From positions 4,239,370-4,303,369 of the forward strand of contig NW_003314264.1 in NCBI RefSeq assembly GCF_000143415.4: a stretch of DNA of 64,000 nt. Direction: 5' to 3'. The DNA is from Selaginella moellendorffii. Lineage: Eukaryota; Streptophyta; Lycopodiopsida; Selaginellales; Selaginellaceae. The number at the start of each line of letters is the position of its first letter. Positions within the stretch are counted from its first letter, which is position 1. Under the pieces are notes generated by a model that did no database searches, was not told the origin of the DNA, and worked only from the letters and a program-made list of their open reading frames with translations. The translations under genes and the position numbers were made by a program. Shown piece by piece: positions 33,600-44,739 of this stretch.

Positions 33600-34240
33600 C
33601 AAAGTAATCATCTCTAGGGTGGGGTTGTTGTAGGGGGTTCTAAAAGTATAGTAGGGATAGTAAGGTGTAGGAACTAATCTTGAAAAAACTCTTTAGTGGT
33701 GATTTCAAATTGATTTGAGGTTGAGGTTCGGGGTTAAACCCAAGGCCTCTAACCCTTAATCTCAACCTCAATTTAATTTGAAAGCACCATTGGAGAATTC
33801 CTTCAAGACTAGTTCATATATTTGGGTGACCTCTAGGGAAGTCTAAATTCAAGAGTTTAATTGGTATTAAACTAGTCTTGGGTCCGACTCTGTTAGTTGG
33901 CTAAGAGAATCACACTACATGTTAAATGAAATTTGGCAAATTCAATTTGCTTTAGCTGAACTTAACCCGAGGGCTAATGTGTCAAAAGAGTGGGGCTCTA
34001 AAGAGAGCTACAACTTTTACTTTTTGTTTATAAAGACATGAACTTATAAAAAAATGTGATGGATTGTAAATAACTAAAGAAAAAAACTTAACAAATGGTC
34101 CATAAAGGTTTAAATATACAAAAAGAGCCCATAAATAAGAGTATACCCCCTTTTCCAATTAGTTAAGGGTTTTAGGATATTTAAAGTTAAAAATCCTTGG
34201 GTTTGAATAATACTAGGCTAGATGACTGGCATATGGATCT
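33600..34240. repeat. Dispersed repeat, copy 1
   Basis: Shares blocks with 54290-54760: a TTGGGTGACC...AAATTCAA(G/A) stretch, a GACTCTRTTGGTT-like line, AGAATCACAC, a TTTTTCCAAT block and GGGTTTRAATA. In the other copy these flank a primer-site-like ATGGTATCAGAG, so the family is probably an LTR element. Confidence 0.5.
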
Positions 34241-34688
34241 GCTTCGTGGTTATCCTATGGTAAATCACCTGTCAAGTGCTCCAGACTGTGGAGCTGCGAG
34301 GAGCTGAGGCTTGACTAAGTGATCCAAGTCACAAGCTCGCTGGAGCTATAAAGCCTGTCAAAGTGGAATGTTTCCATCTCCTTATGAGGAAATCTTGAAT
34401 ACAATGCAAACTGTAAAAGTGAAAAAATCACTTAGCAGGAATAAAGATGCCAGCTGATTTTTTTTTTACCCTAGCCAAGAAATGGGAATCAAATTCTGTC
34501 TTGCCAAGCTCCAAGCTCAAAGGCTGGCTGGTTAACTAAACAAGAAGCACAAGTGAACTGCCTCAATGAGCCCTAATCTTCATCTCTATTTTTCTTTCTG
34601 GCTCTTGTTTTGGTCAGAACAATCTTTTTATTGTTTAGAGTGTCACTGATCCTTTTTTTTTCCTCTCTGGGAATTTGTGGCTTTACAG

Positions 34689-34783
34689 CTCAAGATATGC
34701 TCCTATTCTTGTTGGGATGGTTCAAAAAGTTTCCAGAGTTTAAAAGTTCCAACCTCTACATCATTGGCGAGAGCTATGTAGGT
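34689..34783 (+). pseudogene. Serine carboxypeptidase-like exon fragment
   Basis: After a pyrimidine tract and AG acceptor comes [18 protein letters not shown], then [13 protein letters not shown] and a GT donor. GESYxG is the catalytic-Ser motif of S10 serine carboxypeptidases, here GESYVG, preceded by the usual FLxxWFxxFPEF helix. No neighbouring exons were found, so this is a lone, possibly mobilised exon. Confidence 0.75.
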
Positions 34784-35115
34784 TTGATCTTTTATGCCTT
34801 GAGACTGCTGTAAGGGGTGGTAGGAGTTTTGCCTATGTTGGGTGATGGTTAGTTAGTCACTAGAGGGCCCTCCTCTACTCCCGTGACTCCTTGTTTCCCA
34901 GAAGAATTGCTCCAATCCTCATGAGTCTTTGTGTCTAGACCATTGTACCATTGCAAAGTTGTGCCCTACAAATATGTAGGAAACTCCCGCAAACAACATG
35001 CATCATCCCAAAAATGATAGGAAGCAAGTGTTAATCGCATGATGGCTACAAGGGAGAACATAAGAGAAAAAATAGTTTACTTCTAGCTTTCTCATCTCTA
35101 CAGAGACAAGCTTAC

Positions 35116-35214
35116 TTGATTTTATCTTCTCCAGTTGTGATGAAGAAATCATCACTATGCATGCTCCACACCCTCCTTCTCCACATCCCAATTTTGTTCC
35201 AGTCAAGCTGAGCC
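35116..35214 (-). pseudogene. Xanthine dehydrogenase 2Fe-2S exon fragment
   Basis: An exon with AG acceptor (35216-35215) and GTAAGC donor codes LTGTKLGCGEGGCGACIVMI, the plant-type 2Fe-2S binding loop of the N-terminal ferredoxin domain of xanthine dehydrogenase/aldehyde oxidase. The Cys pattern C-GEGG-C-GA-C is intact. The other parts of this 1300-residue enzyme are absent nearby. It lies 0.3 kb from, and opposite to, the carboxypeptidase exon. Confidence 0.8.
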
Positions 35215-35384
35215 CTGAAAATAATTACAACTTATTATTTAATTTAATAATGCACAAACCATTCAACCTAACATTGGCAAAAGCTCAAAATAACTCAAGG
35301 ACTATTGTCAATATTCTATCCAATCCAGAATGCACAATGGCTTTTACCACTTATAATTATGTCTAAGAAAAATGGCAAGCCATG

Positions 35385-35590
35385 ACTAAGCGGCCACAGT
35401 CAAACAGCCACAATGAATCTCACAGCGTCACAATAGCCATAGCCAATGCCATCCAACAGCCAGCAGCCATGACCAATGCTATCTAGTGGCCAGCAGCTAT
35501 GACCAATGCCATCCAAGGGCCAGTGGTGCTATGGCCAAGGCCATAGTGCCATAGCTAGGGCTGTGGCCAGAACTATGGCCAATACACACT
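35385..35590. repeat. GGCCA/TGGCC-rich degenerate tandem repeat
   Basis: Imperfect units around CCATGACCAATGCCATC and GCCAGCAGCCATGACC recur at 30-50 bp spacing. Confidence 0.6.
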
Positions 35591-35667
35591 ATTGCAAACC
35601 TATAGCCATGAAGTTACACTTAATTGATCTAGTTACGGAACGAATCTGATGATTTGAAGAGGCCAAT

Positions 35668-35997
35668 TTGGCGCCTTGCCAAAGTGTGATATCGTCTCAT
35701 GATAATGTTATATTAGAACAAAAGAGAAAGTCTGTGTTTGATCAAGTGGAAAAAAAAAAAGGAGAAGACTTCTTACCTTGTATCAAAAGAATGTTAAACT
35801 TTAACACTAAACCGGACCAGATAACAGTCCCAGCACTATCATGCTCTTTCACAGGAAACACCTCTCCAGTGAATCAAGCTGGACATGAGGAACTGCACCG
35901 TCTGGAGTCCCAGACAGCACCCAAATGCATAGTCCCATCCAAGGACTTTCCCAAGAAGCTCTCCGGCATGAACTTCAGTGGCTTGTCAATACCATGA
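35668..35997 (+). other. Unassigned 109-codon open frame
   Basis: An open frame with no domain I recognise. It lies in repeat-rich sequence and has no flanking exons; both strands are partly open over 35900-36260. I leave it as a possible fragment, not a gene. Confidence 0.2.
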
Positions 35998-36882
35998 CGT
36001 CCACATCTAATCTGCCTTGGTGGGTTAGATCAATCCTGGTAGACCTGTTGGAAGTAAGGTCAGCGTTGCTGCCACCTTCCTCCTTCCTCCACCCTGGCTG
36101 CCATCATCTCTAATTGATTGTAGTACTCACCAATCTTCATACAAGTCAGATAGCCATTCTCGTTGTTAGCTTCATGTGAAGTGTGAGGAAGTGGGTACAC
36201 ATTTGGAATAGACCCATTCATTGGACTATGTGTTCTTCGGGATGATTTGGTTGAGATCAACTTTGATTAGTGTTTTGAATTCAAGGTATGCCTTGAGAAT
36301 TTGAGCTTCTTGGTAATAGATGATTCCTGTTTATTTCTTGACTGGGAAAGTAAGTGTTTAGTCATGCTAAAGTATCATTCTGCTGAAAAAACTGTTAGCC
36401 ATGGTAGGATCTTTAGGTCAAGACCAGCAGCCACAACAGTCTGGCTCATGCCCTTTTACAGTGGGTTAAAAAAAGATATCATTGAGAGAGATGAAACTAT
36501 TGGTGAAAAAGAAAAATGAATATATGAGTTAAAACGGAAAATGCAGGTAAGAGAATGTTTAAAGGAATTCAGATATTAATTGTATTATTGTGTCAATTAT
36601 TTTTTTGTTTTCTAGGATCTTCTCTTCAAATCGTTGTGTATTCAAGTAATGCCTCTAACGTACCATGTACCACTGCTGCCCCAGTGGCAGATGCTGGAGG
36701 ATTACTGTGTGCCAATCCTTTGAGATGGAGTGAAAGTGGCAAAGTGAGGGGATTGGGAGGAGAGTGATGAGGTGGTGTTGGAATAGTACTGGGCTGGGTA
36801 GGGATCCATCTTTATTAGTCCTTCAAAGAGAAAAAAGGCAAAGAGAAAAGAAAAAAAATGTGGTTTCTCTCAGATCCCAAGA

Positions 36883-37005
36883 GTTGATTACTCTGAAACT
36901 TATAGCCCTGTTGTAAAGCTGATGACAATTTGTGTTTTGATTTGCCTTGCAGCTGAGCTCGACCTGGAGCTCCATCAACTTGATGTGAAAACTGCTTTCC
37001 TAACC
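36883..37005 (+). pseudogene. Ty1/copia reverse transcriptase fragment
   Basis: VDYSETYSPVVKLMTICVLI followed by LDLELHQLDVKTAFLT is the well-conserved start of the copia RVT_2 domain (Y-x-E-T-F-S-P-V ... Q-x-D-V-K-T-A-F-L). The match ends before the catalytic Asp pair, and no other copia domain is nearby. Confidence 0.8.
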
Positions 37006-37335
37006 AGTGTAAATCAAAGCACTTGGCAGTGCACTAGTGAAGATTTTAAGACAAGTGCACTGGCCCCCTTCAATGATATACTAGCCACTAGGTCGCCATG
37101 GTGACAACACAAGACTAGTGACCCTCTGAGTACCTCCTCAAGAACTAGCCATGGAGCGAGAACCATGTGGGATCCCCTCCGCGAGCAAACCAACTCGTCC
37201 ATCACAGCCCGGGACAATGTCTCAGCACAGCAAAGTTTGCACAGTGGATGGACATGGAAAGGATGATGGGTGCATTTTTGGAACTAGTGGCAGGGATGTG
37301 CTGCCACAGAGGTCCCCAGGTCGAGTAACTTGGAT

Positions 37336-37768
37336 ATTTTATTCCCCATCGTCCCCTAGGGACCACCTCTTGAAGCAAAGTACATCATAGACCCCTCACT
37401 TAACCCAAACAGTGTCGGTGAGGGGAAGTCAAGAGCGCACTCTCTAGTGAAACTCTAGCGAAACTCTCATGCGAAACTCACTCGAGCACGAGGATCTGGT
37501 GCCACTCATGGATCACTCACCTCCCAGGTGACTCCTATAGTGGGTGGCTTTAGTTTCACAGTGGAGTCACCCGGGAGGCAAGGCAAGTGGTCCACAAGCA
37601 GCACCAGATCATCGTGCTTGAGTGAGTTTCACATGTGAGTTTTGCTAGAGTTCCTAGAGAGTGCACTCTCGACTGCCCCTCACCGACACCATTTGGGTTA
37701 TGTGAGGGGTCTATCTTGTACTTTTGCTTCACATGGTGGTCCCAGGAGGACAATGGGGAAATGGAAAT
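37336..37768. repeat. Long inverted repeat (foldback), about 205-bp arms
   Basis: 37336-37545 and 37556-37768 are reverse complements over nearly their whole length, with scattered mismatches and a loop of roughly 10-20 bp. Landmarks: AGACCCCTCACTTAACCC left pairs with GGGTTATGTGAGGGGTCT right; GTGTCGGTGAGGGG pairs with CCCCTCACCGACAC. No coding frame crosses it. A transcript would fold into a near-perfect 200-bp duplex. Confidence 0.85.
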
Positions 37769-37769
37769 A

Positions 37770-38470
37770 CCAGCTACTCGATGATGTTGTTGTGGCCTTC
37801 ACTGTTATTCCAACTTACAGAATTGCCAGCGGCCAGCTGCTGACATCAAGGAACTCCACATGATTCTTGGATCTCTACACCTTTACTAGCCAGCAAAGGA
37901 AGGAGGTCTCGCACTGCCACCGCAGCCAAGTTCTTGGGCATCTCATGATTAGGCCATGATTTTGTATATAATCGGTATTAACTGTAGGATTAACTTAGGG
38001 GACCAAAGGATTTGCTAAAGAGGAGGCTTTGCTTGAGGGGTGACCGCTCTCTTAGCCGTATGGATCCCCTTGTAATCAAAATAGGGCCGCTCTGGTGGAC
38101 TGCACGCTGACATCTCCATAAGAGAAGAGCGCTATGACGGTCTGTCAGGGCTGGCCTGCAAATCTTAACAGCTAAAGAAGGATGTTTACTTAGCTCTTCT
38201 CAGGTCCCATCCTTTGCATTTGGCTGCCCTACGAAGTCCTGGAAGCGTCCATTGATGAGCTTCATGGTTTCTTAATTAATTTTCTTATGATATTATGTTA
38301 TCCAACTCTAATATATAACACTCTACTCTACACTTTTAGTGCTTATAAGTTTATTTGAGGTATGAAGATGAGGCTCACTGCTGACTTGCTTGCAAATGTG
38401 TCTCTCAAGGTTAATCAAAATATAATATAGAAAATAAGATATGAATCAAGTATAGCACCAACCTCAAACT
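37770..38470. other. Spacer without recognisable gene
   Basis: Short frames only. Between the foldback and the GST fragment. No motif assigned. Confidence 0.4.
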
Positions 38471-38475
38471 CTGGT

Positions 38476-38830
38476 TCACCAACAATAACTGTAGGAGAAG
38501 GAGTTGGAGGAATACAAGCAAGATCTGCAAGGGACAGCTTTGCAGTGGTATAATGGTCTGGATATGGAGACTTGTGAGGATTGGAGTGTCCTTCTGGGAG
38601 TTTTCAAACTGTAGTACTTGACAAATTCACAAACCTTGTCTGCGCTTGGAGTGGATTTCTTGATCGCATCCATGGAATTCACAGCGTCAATCCACTTGTA
38701 GAGATTAGGCCACTCTTCCCGGCCTAGAAGCTCGAATCCTCCCACCTTCTGGTACCCTTTGAACCAGCAGATGAATAGAGCCAGTGCAACATCCACAAAG
38801 TTCATGGCGTCACCACCGAAGACTTGCCTA
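38476..38830 (-). pseudogene. Tau-class glutathione S-transferase, C-terminal part
   Basis: VFGGDAMNFVDVALALF, then YQKVGGFELLGREEWPNLYK and SADKVCEFVKYY, is the C-terminal helical domain of a tau GST (GG-D-x-NFVD-ALA). The match begins right at the end of the chromodomain gypsy element (38831); the preceding part of the same exon is on the far side at 44376-44494. The bases encoding the residues before GGD look 1 nt short, so the frame is also shifted. The frame overruns the usual C-terminus. Tau GSTs conjugate glutathione to xenobiotics. Confidence 0.8.
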
Positions 38831-39190
38831 TGTCAAGACCCCCAACAAGATCAAGACTGGAAAATGCAAAAGACAAAGAGAAAAGCTAGTGAAAATGAAA
38901 AAAAGGCCTTAGATTGGCATTGATTCAGATTGTGGGAAAATGAAACAAGGCTCACCTATATATACTATAGGTTGATGAAGCTCCACCACTCTTGGATCGA
39001 GGACATCTTAAATATAATTGAGGTCGAGAAGGTGCCACATCATCATCAGGAATGTGGCTCGAGACTTAGGAATCATACTAGAAATCGAGAGTCAGGAATA
39101 GGGAAGTGTCTCGAGAGTCAGGAATGTGATCTATAAGTCAGGAATCCAGCGAGAGTCAGGAATGTGGCAAGAATTGGGGGATTCCTGACA
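38831..39190 (-). repeat. 3' LTR of the chromovirus
   Basis: 360 bp; plus-strand start TGTCAAGACC, end ATTCCTGACA. Contains a CTATATATACTAT TATA-like block (about 38956-38968). Confidence 0.85.
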
Positions 39191-39201
39191 ACACCCCTTC
39201 C

Positions 39202-39486
39202 TCAAGAACGAGTGGAATGAGGATGTGAATGAGAACGAAGAGGAGGATGAGATGGGTGGCGAGGGATGGGAGATGGAGAAAAAGAATGAGGACTGAGACG
39301 AGAAGGATAGCGGTGGTAGAAGTCCTGAACAAGGTCAGGAGAATGAATCAGGTTGTTTGCAGGTTCCCAAGTGTGTTTTTCAGGTTCATAACCCTTCCAA
39401 TCGACCAGATAGTAGAGTTTAGACCGTGAGATCTTGGAATTAAGGATGTCCTGAACCTCGTTCTCAGACCCATTCTCGAGCTGCAC
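39202..39486 (-). pseudogene. Integrase C-terminal chromodomain
   Basis: EVQDILNSKISRSKLYYLVD then WKGYEPEKHTWEPANNLI: the chromodomain fold with its aromatic residues (Y, W, W). In chromoviruses this domain is thought to steer integration to particular chromatin. The frame is open to its stop after a basic, Pro/His/Ser-rich tail. Confidence 0.85.
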
Positions 39487-39891
39487 TGGTGGAGACGGAG
39501 GAATGAACCGATTTGGAATAGAATTGGGAATATAAGGCTCAAGGAGAGAGGAGTGAAAAACAGGGTGAATTTGATATAAGGAGGGAAGTGCAAGGTGATA
39601 AGTGACAGGATTAATGATAGCAGTGATAAGGAAAGGACCGTGGCATTTGAAATCGAGTTTGGGACATGGCTTGGTGGTGGAGATATTTTGCCTGAGGAGC
39701 CAGACTTTTTCCCCGATATTGTAAAGGGGACAATCCTGACGATGGACATTGGCAAATGTTTTGTGAGATTCCTGAGCACGATAGAGGTGGAAGGAGATGG
39801 AGTTGTGGATTTCCTGGAGGTTGGAGACAAATGCCTCAGAGCGGGGATTTGAACGAGAGGATTCGGATGGAGAAGGAAGTGAGAGATTGAA

Positions 39892-40751
39892 TCAAGGATT
39901 TTGGCCAGAGTTCGCAAAGAAGGGGGAAACTCGAAGAGAGGAGTGAACAGAGTTGTTATAGGAGAACTCAGCAAAGGGAAGGATATTGAACGAGTCATTC
40001 TGATGATAATTGATGAAGCACCTCAGGAATTGTTCCAACGTTTGAATCATTCGCTCGGACTGTCCATCAGTTTGAGGATGATACCCCGAAGAGAGGTTGG
40101 CCTTCACTCCAAGCAGCTACAAAAACCGTTGCCAGAAATGAGAGATGAACTGAGGTTCCTGATCCGAAACCACATCTGCAGGAATCCCATGAAGTCAGAA
40201 AATTTCCCTGAATACCAGTTTTGCCATGTCCTCGCCTGAAAACTCCTTGGTACATGGCAGGAAGTGCATCATTTTTGTGAAGCGATCCACCACAACTAAA
40301 ATGCTATTGAAGCCTCCAGAACTCGGAAGATCACTCAAGAAATCCATGGAGATGGATTCCCAAGGACCTGAAGGGACCAGGAGGGAACAAAGCAAACCTG
40401 AAGGAAGGTGGCGAGGTACCTTATTTTGGGCGCAAGTGTCACAGGAGGTAACAAAACTTTAATGTAGTCGTCCATGTGAGGCCACCAAAAGTCCAGTGCA
40501 ACCAGCTCATAGGTTTTTGCAATGCCGAAGTGACCAACAGTCAGGCTATTGTGGTATGCCATCAGGACCAACCTTTGAGCATCACCTTGAGGAACATACA
40601 GCTGCTCCCCATGGTACAACAAGCCATCTAAGAACTCGAACTCGTCAAATCGCTGGCAATCGGGAGTCACTGGGTGTCCAGCCTGAAGATGGGGGAAAAT
40701 GTCATTGGCAAGGTCATCGGATTGAAGATCATTTCTGATCGCATCTATCAA
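39892..40751 (-). pseudogene. Gypsy integrase, frameshifted
   Basis: Three consecutive open pieces. The first has the zinc-domain region GLLYHGEQLYVP and AYHNSLTVGHFGIAKTYELV; the second WESISMDFLSDLP (first Asp) and VVVDRFTKMMHF; the third LSSGYHPQTDGQSERMIQTL (third acidic residue, Glu). Between pieces the frame shifts, so no complete integrase can be made. Confidence 0.85.
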
Positions 40752-40957
40752 GGAGGAGTCCTAAGGGGCCAGGGAAATTGCCATAACTTGAAGCCGATCA
40801 GGACCAAGGATAACTTGATCCTGTTGATCAAAGGTAGGATTACTAGGCCTGAGACTGAGATAGGAGCGCCTTGAAAGAGCATCAGGAAGGCCTTGAAGCT
40901 TTCTAGGTCTGTACTTGATAACAAAGTCAAACCGAATCAAGAATTGTCCCACCTTGC

Positions 40958-42295
40958 TTAATGACAGCTCAAAACTCGGGAAGTGGTAAAGTACTCGAGA
41001 TTTTTGTGATCCATCCAAACTGTTGTTTGATGGCTCGCCCCCTCCAAGAAACGACGCCACTCTCTAAAGGAATCCATGATGGCAAGGAGCTCCTTGTCGT
41101 GGATTTCGTAATTGATCTCCACGGGCTGGAATTTCCAAGAATGGAAGGCAATCGGATGAAATTCGTGATCTGCTCCAAGTTGAGACAACACAGCACCGAT
41201 GGCAAAGTCGGAGGCGTCAGCCTCGATGAAGAAAGGTTGTGAGGGATCAGCATGGATCAAGACGGGAGCAGAACTGAAGGCTGCCTTGAGTGTGTTGAAG
41301 GCCTGCTGGGCAGCAGCAGACCAAGAGAAGGGAACATCCTTGCGAGTGAGATGCGTGAGAGGAAGGACAATGTCAGAGTAGTGATCAATGAATTTGTAGT
41401 AGAAGTTAGCGAAGCCAAGGAAAACCTGAACGTCCGACATTGATTGTGGAGGCTCCCATTCGAGAATAGTCTTGACTTTGGCAGGATCCATCGTGATACC
41501 CTTAGGAGTGACAATGTACCCAAGGAACTCCACAGACTCCTGATCGAAGGAACATTTCTCAAGCTTCGCGTATAGGCTGTGTTCCCGCAGCTTCGCCAGC
41601 ACCTTGCGCACATGCTTGTCATGCTCCTCCTGAGTTTTTGAGTAGATGAGGATGTCATCGAGGTAGACGATTATTATCTGATCAAGAAACTCCCAAAAGA
41701 CATCGTTCGCCATGTGTTGGAAAACTGCTGGTGCATTTGTCAAGCCAAATGGCATGACAGTGTACTCGAAGTGGCCATAGCGGGTTCGGAACGCAGTCTT
41801 CCATTCATCACCAGGCCAGATCTGGATCAGGTTGTATGCTCCACGGAGGTCGATCTTGGTGAAGAAACAAGCACTGCTGAGGCATTCCAACAAGTCCGAG
41901 ATCAGGGGCAGCAGATAACAGTTCCGAACAGTCACCTTGTTCAAACCTCGGTAGTCGATGACTAGCTGCAAACTCCCATCCTTCTTCTTGACAAAGAAGA
42001 TAGGCGCTCCAGCCGGGGACCGCGAATGCAGAATGTACCCCGAGGCAAGGTTCTCATCCACATATTCTTTGAGGGCCTTAAGCTCGGACGGGGATAACCC
42101 ATAGATAGGCCCCCACAGAAGTGACCCTCCTTCCTGTAAATCAATGGGACAGTCATAAGGCCGATGAACAGGTAGTACACTAGCTTTTTTCTTGTCAAAC
42201 ACATCCCCAAAATCATGATACTTCTCAGGAAGACTAACAGGAAAAACATGCAAAGCAAAAAAGAAAATAGGTTCTTCATGAAGAAGTTCTTTCAT
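40958..42295 (-). pseudogene. Reverse transcriptase-RNase H of the chromovirus
   Basis: A 445-codon open stretch from an ATG, the best preserved part of the element. Motifs: DGSLQLVIDYRGLN (about 106-119), FFTKIDLRGAYNLIQI (144-159), VMPFGLTNAPAVFQ (180-193), YLDDILIYSK (211-220, catalytic Asp pair), FLGYIVTPKGI, and the RNase H segment FFIEADASDFAIGAVLSQ. It then shifts frame into FVIKYRPRKLQGLPDALSRR, the usual end of RNase H. The start is a fragment start; the intact polyprotein would be continuous with protease. Confidence 0.85.
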
Positions 42296-42634
42296 AGTGA
42301 TTGTGGAGATAGGAGGAGGCGTACGACTAAATGGAATGATGAGATGAGGATACTGTCTAGTGTAAGATGGAAGAGAGGAGAAAGAAGAGGGTGAAAACTT
42401 CGTAGAGTCAGGAACAGAACCCCGATTTGAGTTTAGGGAACTTTTCCTGATTCAGACTCGATGAACAGTAGGGGAAGCCGTGGGAGATGGTGATGTGGGA
42501 GAGACGAGCTATAATTCCTTCCAACAGATCTGAGGTTGATGTAGTTGGAACCAAGGGAGGCCAAGCACCACAGAGGAGGACTTGTTGTTGATGATGTTGA
42601 AGGCGATATCGGTGATGGTGGACCCGATGTGTAC

Positions 42635-43194
42635 TCAAACAGGCAACGTTTCCCTAAGTCCAGAAGATGGAGACACAAAATGCCCGCCGATGCCTTCAAC
42701 CCTCAGATCCTGTATAGTAGGAGAAATAGGAACGTGATGTCGGGCAGCAAAGTCCGTGTCCATGAAGCAGAAAGTTGCACCCGAGTCCAATAGCGCTAGA
42801 GCCTTGAGTCTTGATTGTCTGGTGAAAGAAAGGAGACATGGGATGCGGAAGTTGCAAGAATTGGTGGTGGCTTTGATGAAAGGTGGTGAGGAGCTTGATA
42901 AAGAAGAAAAGTGATTTTTATTCAGGGAGTCCAAACAGACAGCTCCTACTCTATTTGGACAAGGTCTTTTCCCAACTGCAACAGAGGTGGACTTTGAGGC
43001 AGAGTGAACTCGAGCAATCGGGGAGGCTTCTTGGGACACACAACTGCTTTGTGATTAAGATCAGCACAGTAGAGGCAAAGATTATGAGATATTCGACGTT
43101 GCTTCTCAACAAGACTCAACTTCCCTCTAATGAGTCGAGGAGTACCAAAAATATCCATCGGGACTAGAGCAGTAGGTTCAGGAGTATGCCCCAA
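42635..43194 (-). pseudogene. Zinc knuckle and aspartic protease of the chromovirus
   Basis: CLYCADLNHKAVVC (43036-43077) is a CCHC knuckle. In the next frame LALLDSGATFCFMD (about 42760-42790) is the retroviral-type aspartic protease active site (D-S-G). Frame changes separate them from gag and RT. Confidence 0.8.
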
Positions 43195-43203
43195 AGACTC
43201 AAG

Positions 43204-43917
43204 CTAGAATTCCTGAGTCTGGGACGGGAAAACGGCAGCGCAGCGACTTTCCTGATGACATTCAAAGAGACGATTGTCGCATCGAATAGCTTTGTTGATA
43301 GCATCCGACAGGTCCATGGGATCCTCCATGGTAAGCAGCAAATCCTTGACACCGTTATTGAGGCCGAAACGAAATTGATCAATCAGGGCCCGCTCATCCC
43401 ACTGAGTGTCCAAGGCAAGGAGTTGGAACTCTGCAGCATAGATTGAGGTAAGATGAGACCCCTGAGAGAGACGTCTCATCTTTGTGGTGGCAGCCCGAAC
43501 CCGATCCATCTCGCCAAAACATGCTTCGAGCTTCTCTTTGAACAATTGAAGATCTATCAGCTCCAGAACCACGACCCCTTTCATGCTCTTCTTCAGGAGA
43601 GGAGAAAACCATGACAAAGCTGCACTTTCGAGCAACGTCCCAATTGTGCCAATTTGAGACTCGAGAGTGGGGTACTGCCGATGTTGAAGTGCAAAGATCA
43701 GCTCCATCTGGTTCAGGAATCCACAAAACTCCGAACGCTTGCTTGAAAATTTCGCCGGGAAACTCACCTTCGGTTCAGGAACTTTGCTGGATCCTTGAGC
43801 CGAAAGTGAAGCAAGCTCCTGCTGCATGCGAAGAAGGGTCGCCTTCAGCTCAGTATTTTCAAATTGGATTTTCGCAAGGACTTTGGCAAAGAAATCAGGA
43901 TGGCTTGGAGACTCCAT
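43204..43917 (-). pseudogene. Gag of the chromovirus
   Basis: From the ATG at 43917: a coiled-coil-like head (ENTELKATLLRMQQELASL), then the capsid domain QYPTLESQIGTIGTLLESAA, LSWFSPLL, LEACFGEMDRVRAA and ALIDQFRFGLNNGVKDLLL of the Retrotrans_gag family. It stops before its zinc knuckle. Confidence 0.8.
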
Positions 43918-44015
43918 TGGCAAAGAAGAAAGAAAAAGGAGGAAAAAAGGCAAAGGCAGTCAAACAATCAAAACAAGATAAAACAAAAACCGAAAAAACA
44001 CAATCTGAATCAAAC

Positions 44016-44375
44016 TATCAAGACCCCCAACAAGATCAAGACTAGAAAATGCAAAAGACAAAGAGAAAAACTAGTGAAAACAAAGAAAAGGCCTTAGACT
44101 GGCGTTAATTCAGATTGTGGAGAAACGGAACAAGGCTAACCTATATATACTATAAGTTGATGAAGCTCCACCACTCTTGGATTGAGGACGGCCTAAATAT
44201 AGTTGAGGTCAAGGAGGCACCACATCATCATCAGGAATGTGGCTCGAGACTCAGGAATTGTATGGGAAATCGAGAATCAGGAATAGGGAAGTGTCTCAAG
44301 AGTCAAGGATGTGGTCTACAGGTCAGGAATTCGGCGAGAGTCAGGAATGTGGCAAGAATTGGGGGATTCCTGACA
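44016..44375 (-). repeat. 5' LTR of the chromovirus
   Basis: Same length as its partner and collinear, with scattered substitutions showing it is not a recent insertion. The TATA-like CTATATATACTAT is kept (about 44141-44153). Confidence 0.85.
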
Positions 44376-44494
44376 ACCTGGAGCGATGGTGCCGAGCTCT
44401 TCATCAACTTTCATGAGAGCCCACTTGAAGTCCTCGCCAGCTTTCTTTTGATCCTCACCAGTAGCTCGAATGATTTGGCTCCTAGCATCATACA
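44376..44494 (-). pseudogene. Tau-class GST, upstream part of the split exon
   Basis: An AG acceptor (44496-44495) opens VYDARSQIIRATGEDQKKAG followed by FKWALMKVDEELGTIAPG, the helix leading into the GGD motif of tau GSTs. It ends at the LTR of the chromovirus and continues in sense at 38830. The thioredoxin-fold first exon was not found upstream. Confidence 0.75.
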
Positions 44495-44553
44495 CTTGAA
44501 AAAAACCACATTTCAGTTAGACTTACTATGTCTAGACTTGGTAAGTTTTCCCA

Positions 44554-44585
<32 letters not shown>

Positions 44586-44739
44586 TTGGTGGTGCCCTTT
44601 TGTCAATTCCTTTAAGTTTTAGCCTTGTGACTATACTCCCCTTGGAACTGATGTAGATTTGCATCAGTTAAGTATGGAAGCTGCTCAAGAGGTAACTCAC
44701 TTTTCTTTTCTTTTTCATCTTTTTAGCTCAATAACCATT

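Larger units (their letters stand above)
38831..44375 (-). mobile_element. Chromodomain Ty3/gypsy element (chromovirus), decayed
   Basis: Two 360-bp direct repeats (38831-39190, 44016-44375) bound a minus-strand gag-protease-RT-RNaseH-integrase-chromodomain series. The LTRs have TG...CA ends (one start mutated to TA). GAGGAAGGGGTG (minus strand, about 39191-39204) is the polypurine tract. Several frameshifts interrupt gag and integrase, so it is not autonomous now. It sits inside a GST exon; only AGG is shared at the two flanks, so the target duplication is eroded. Confidence 0.9.
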
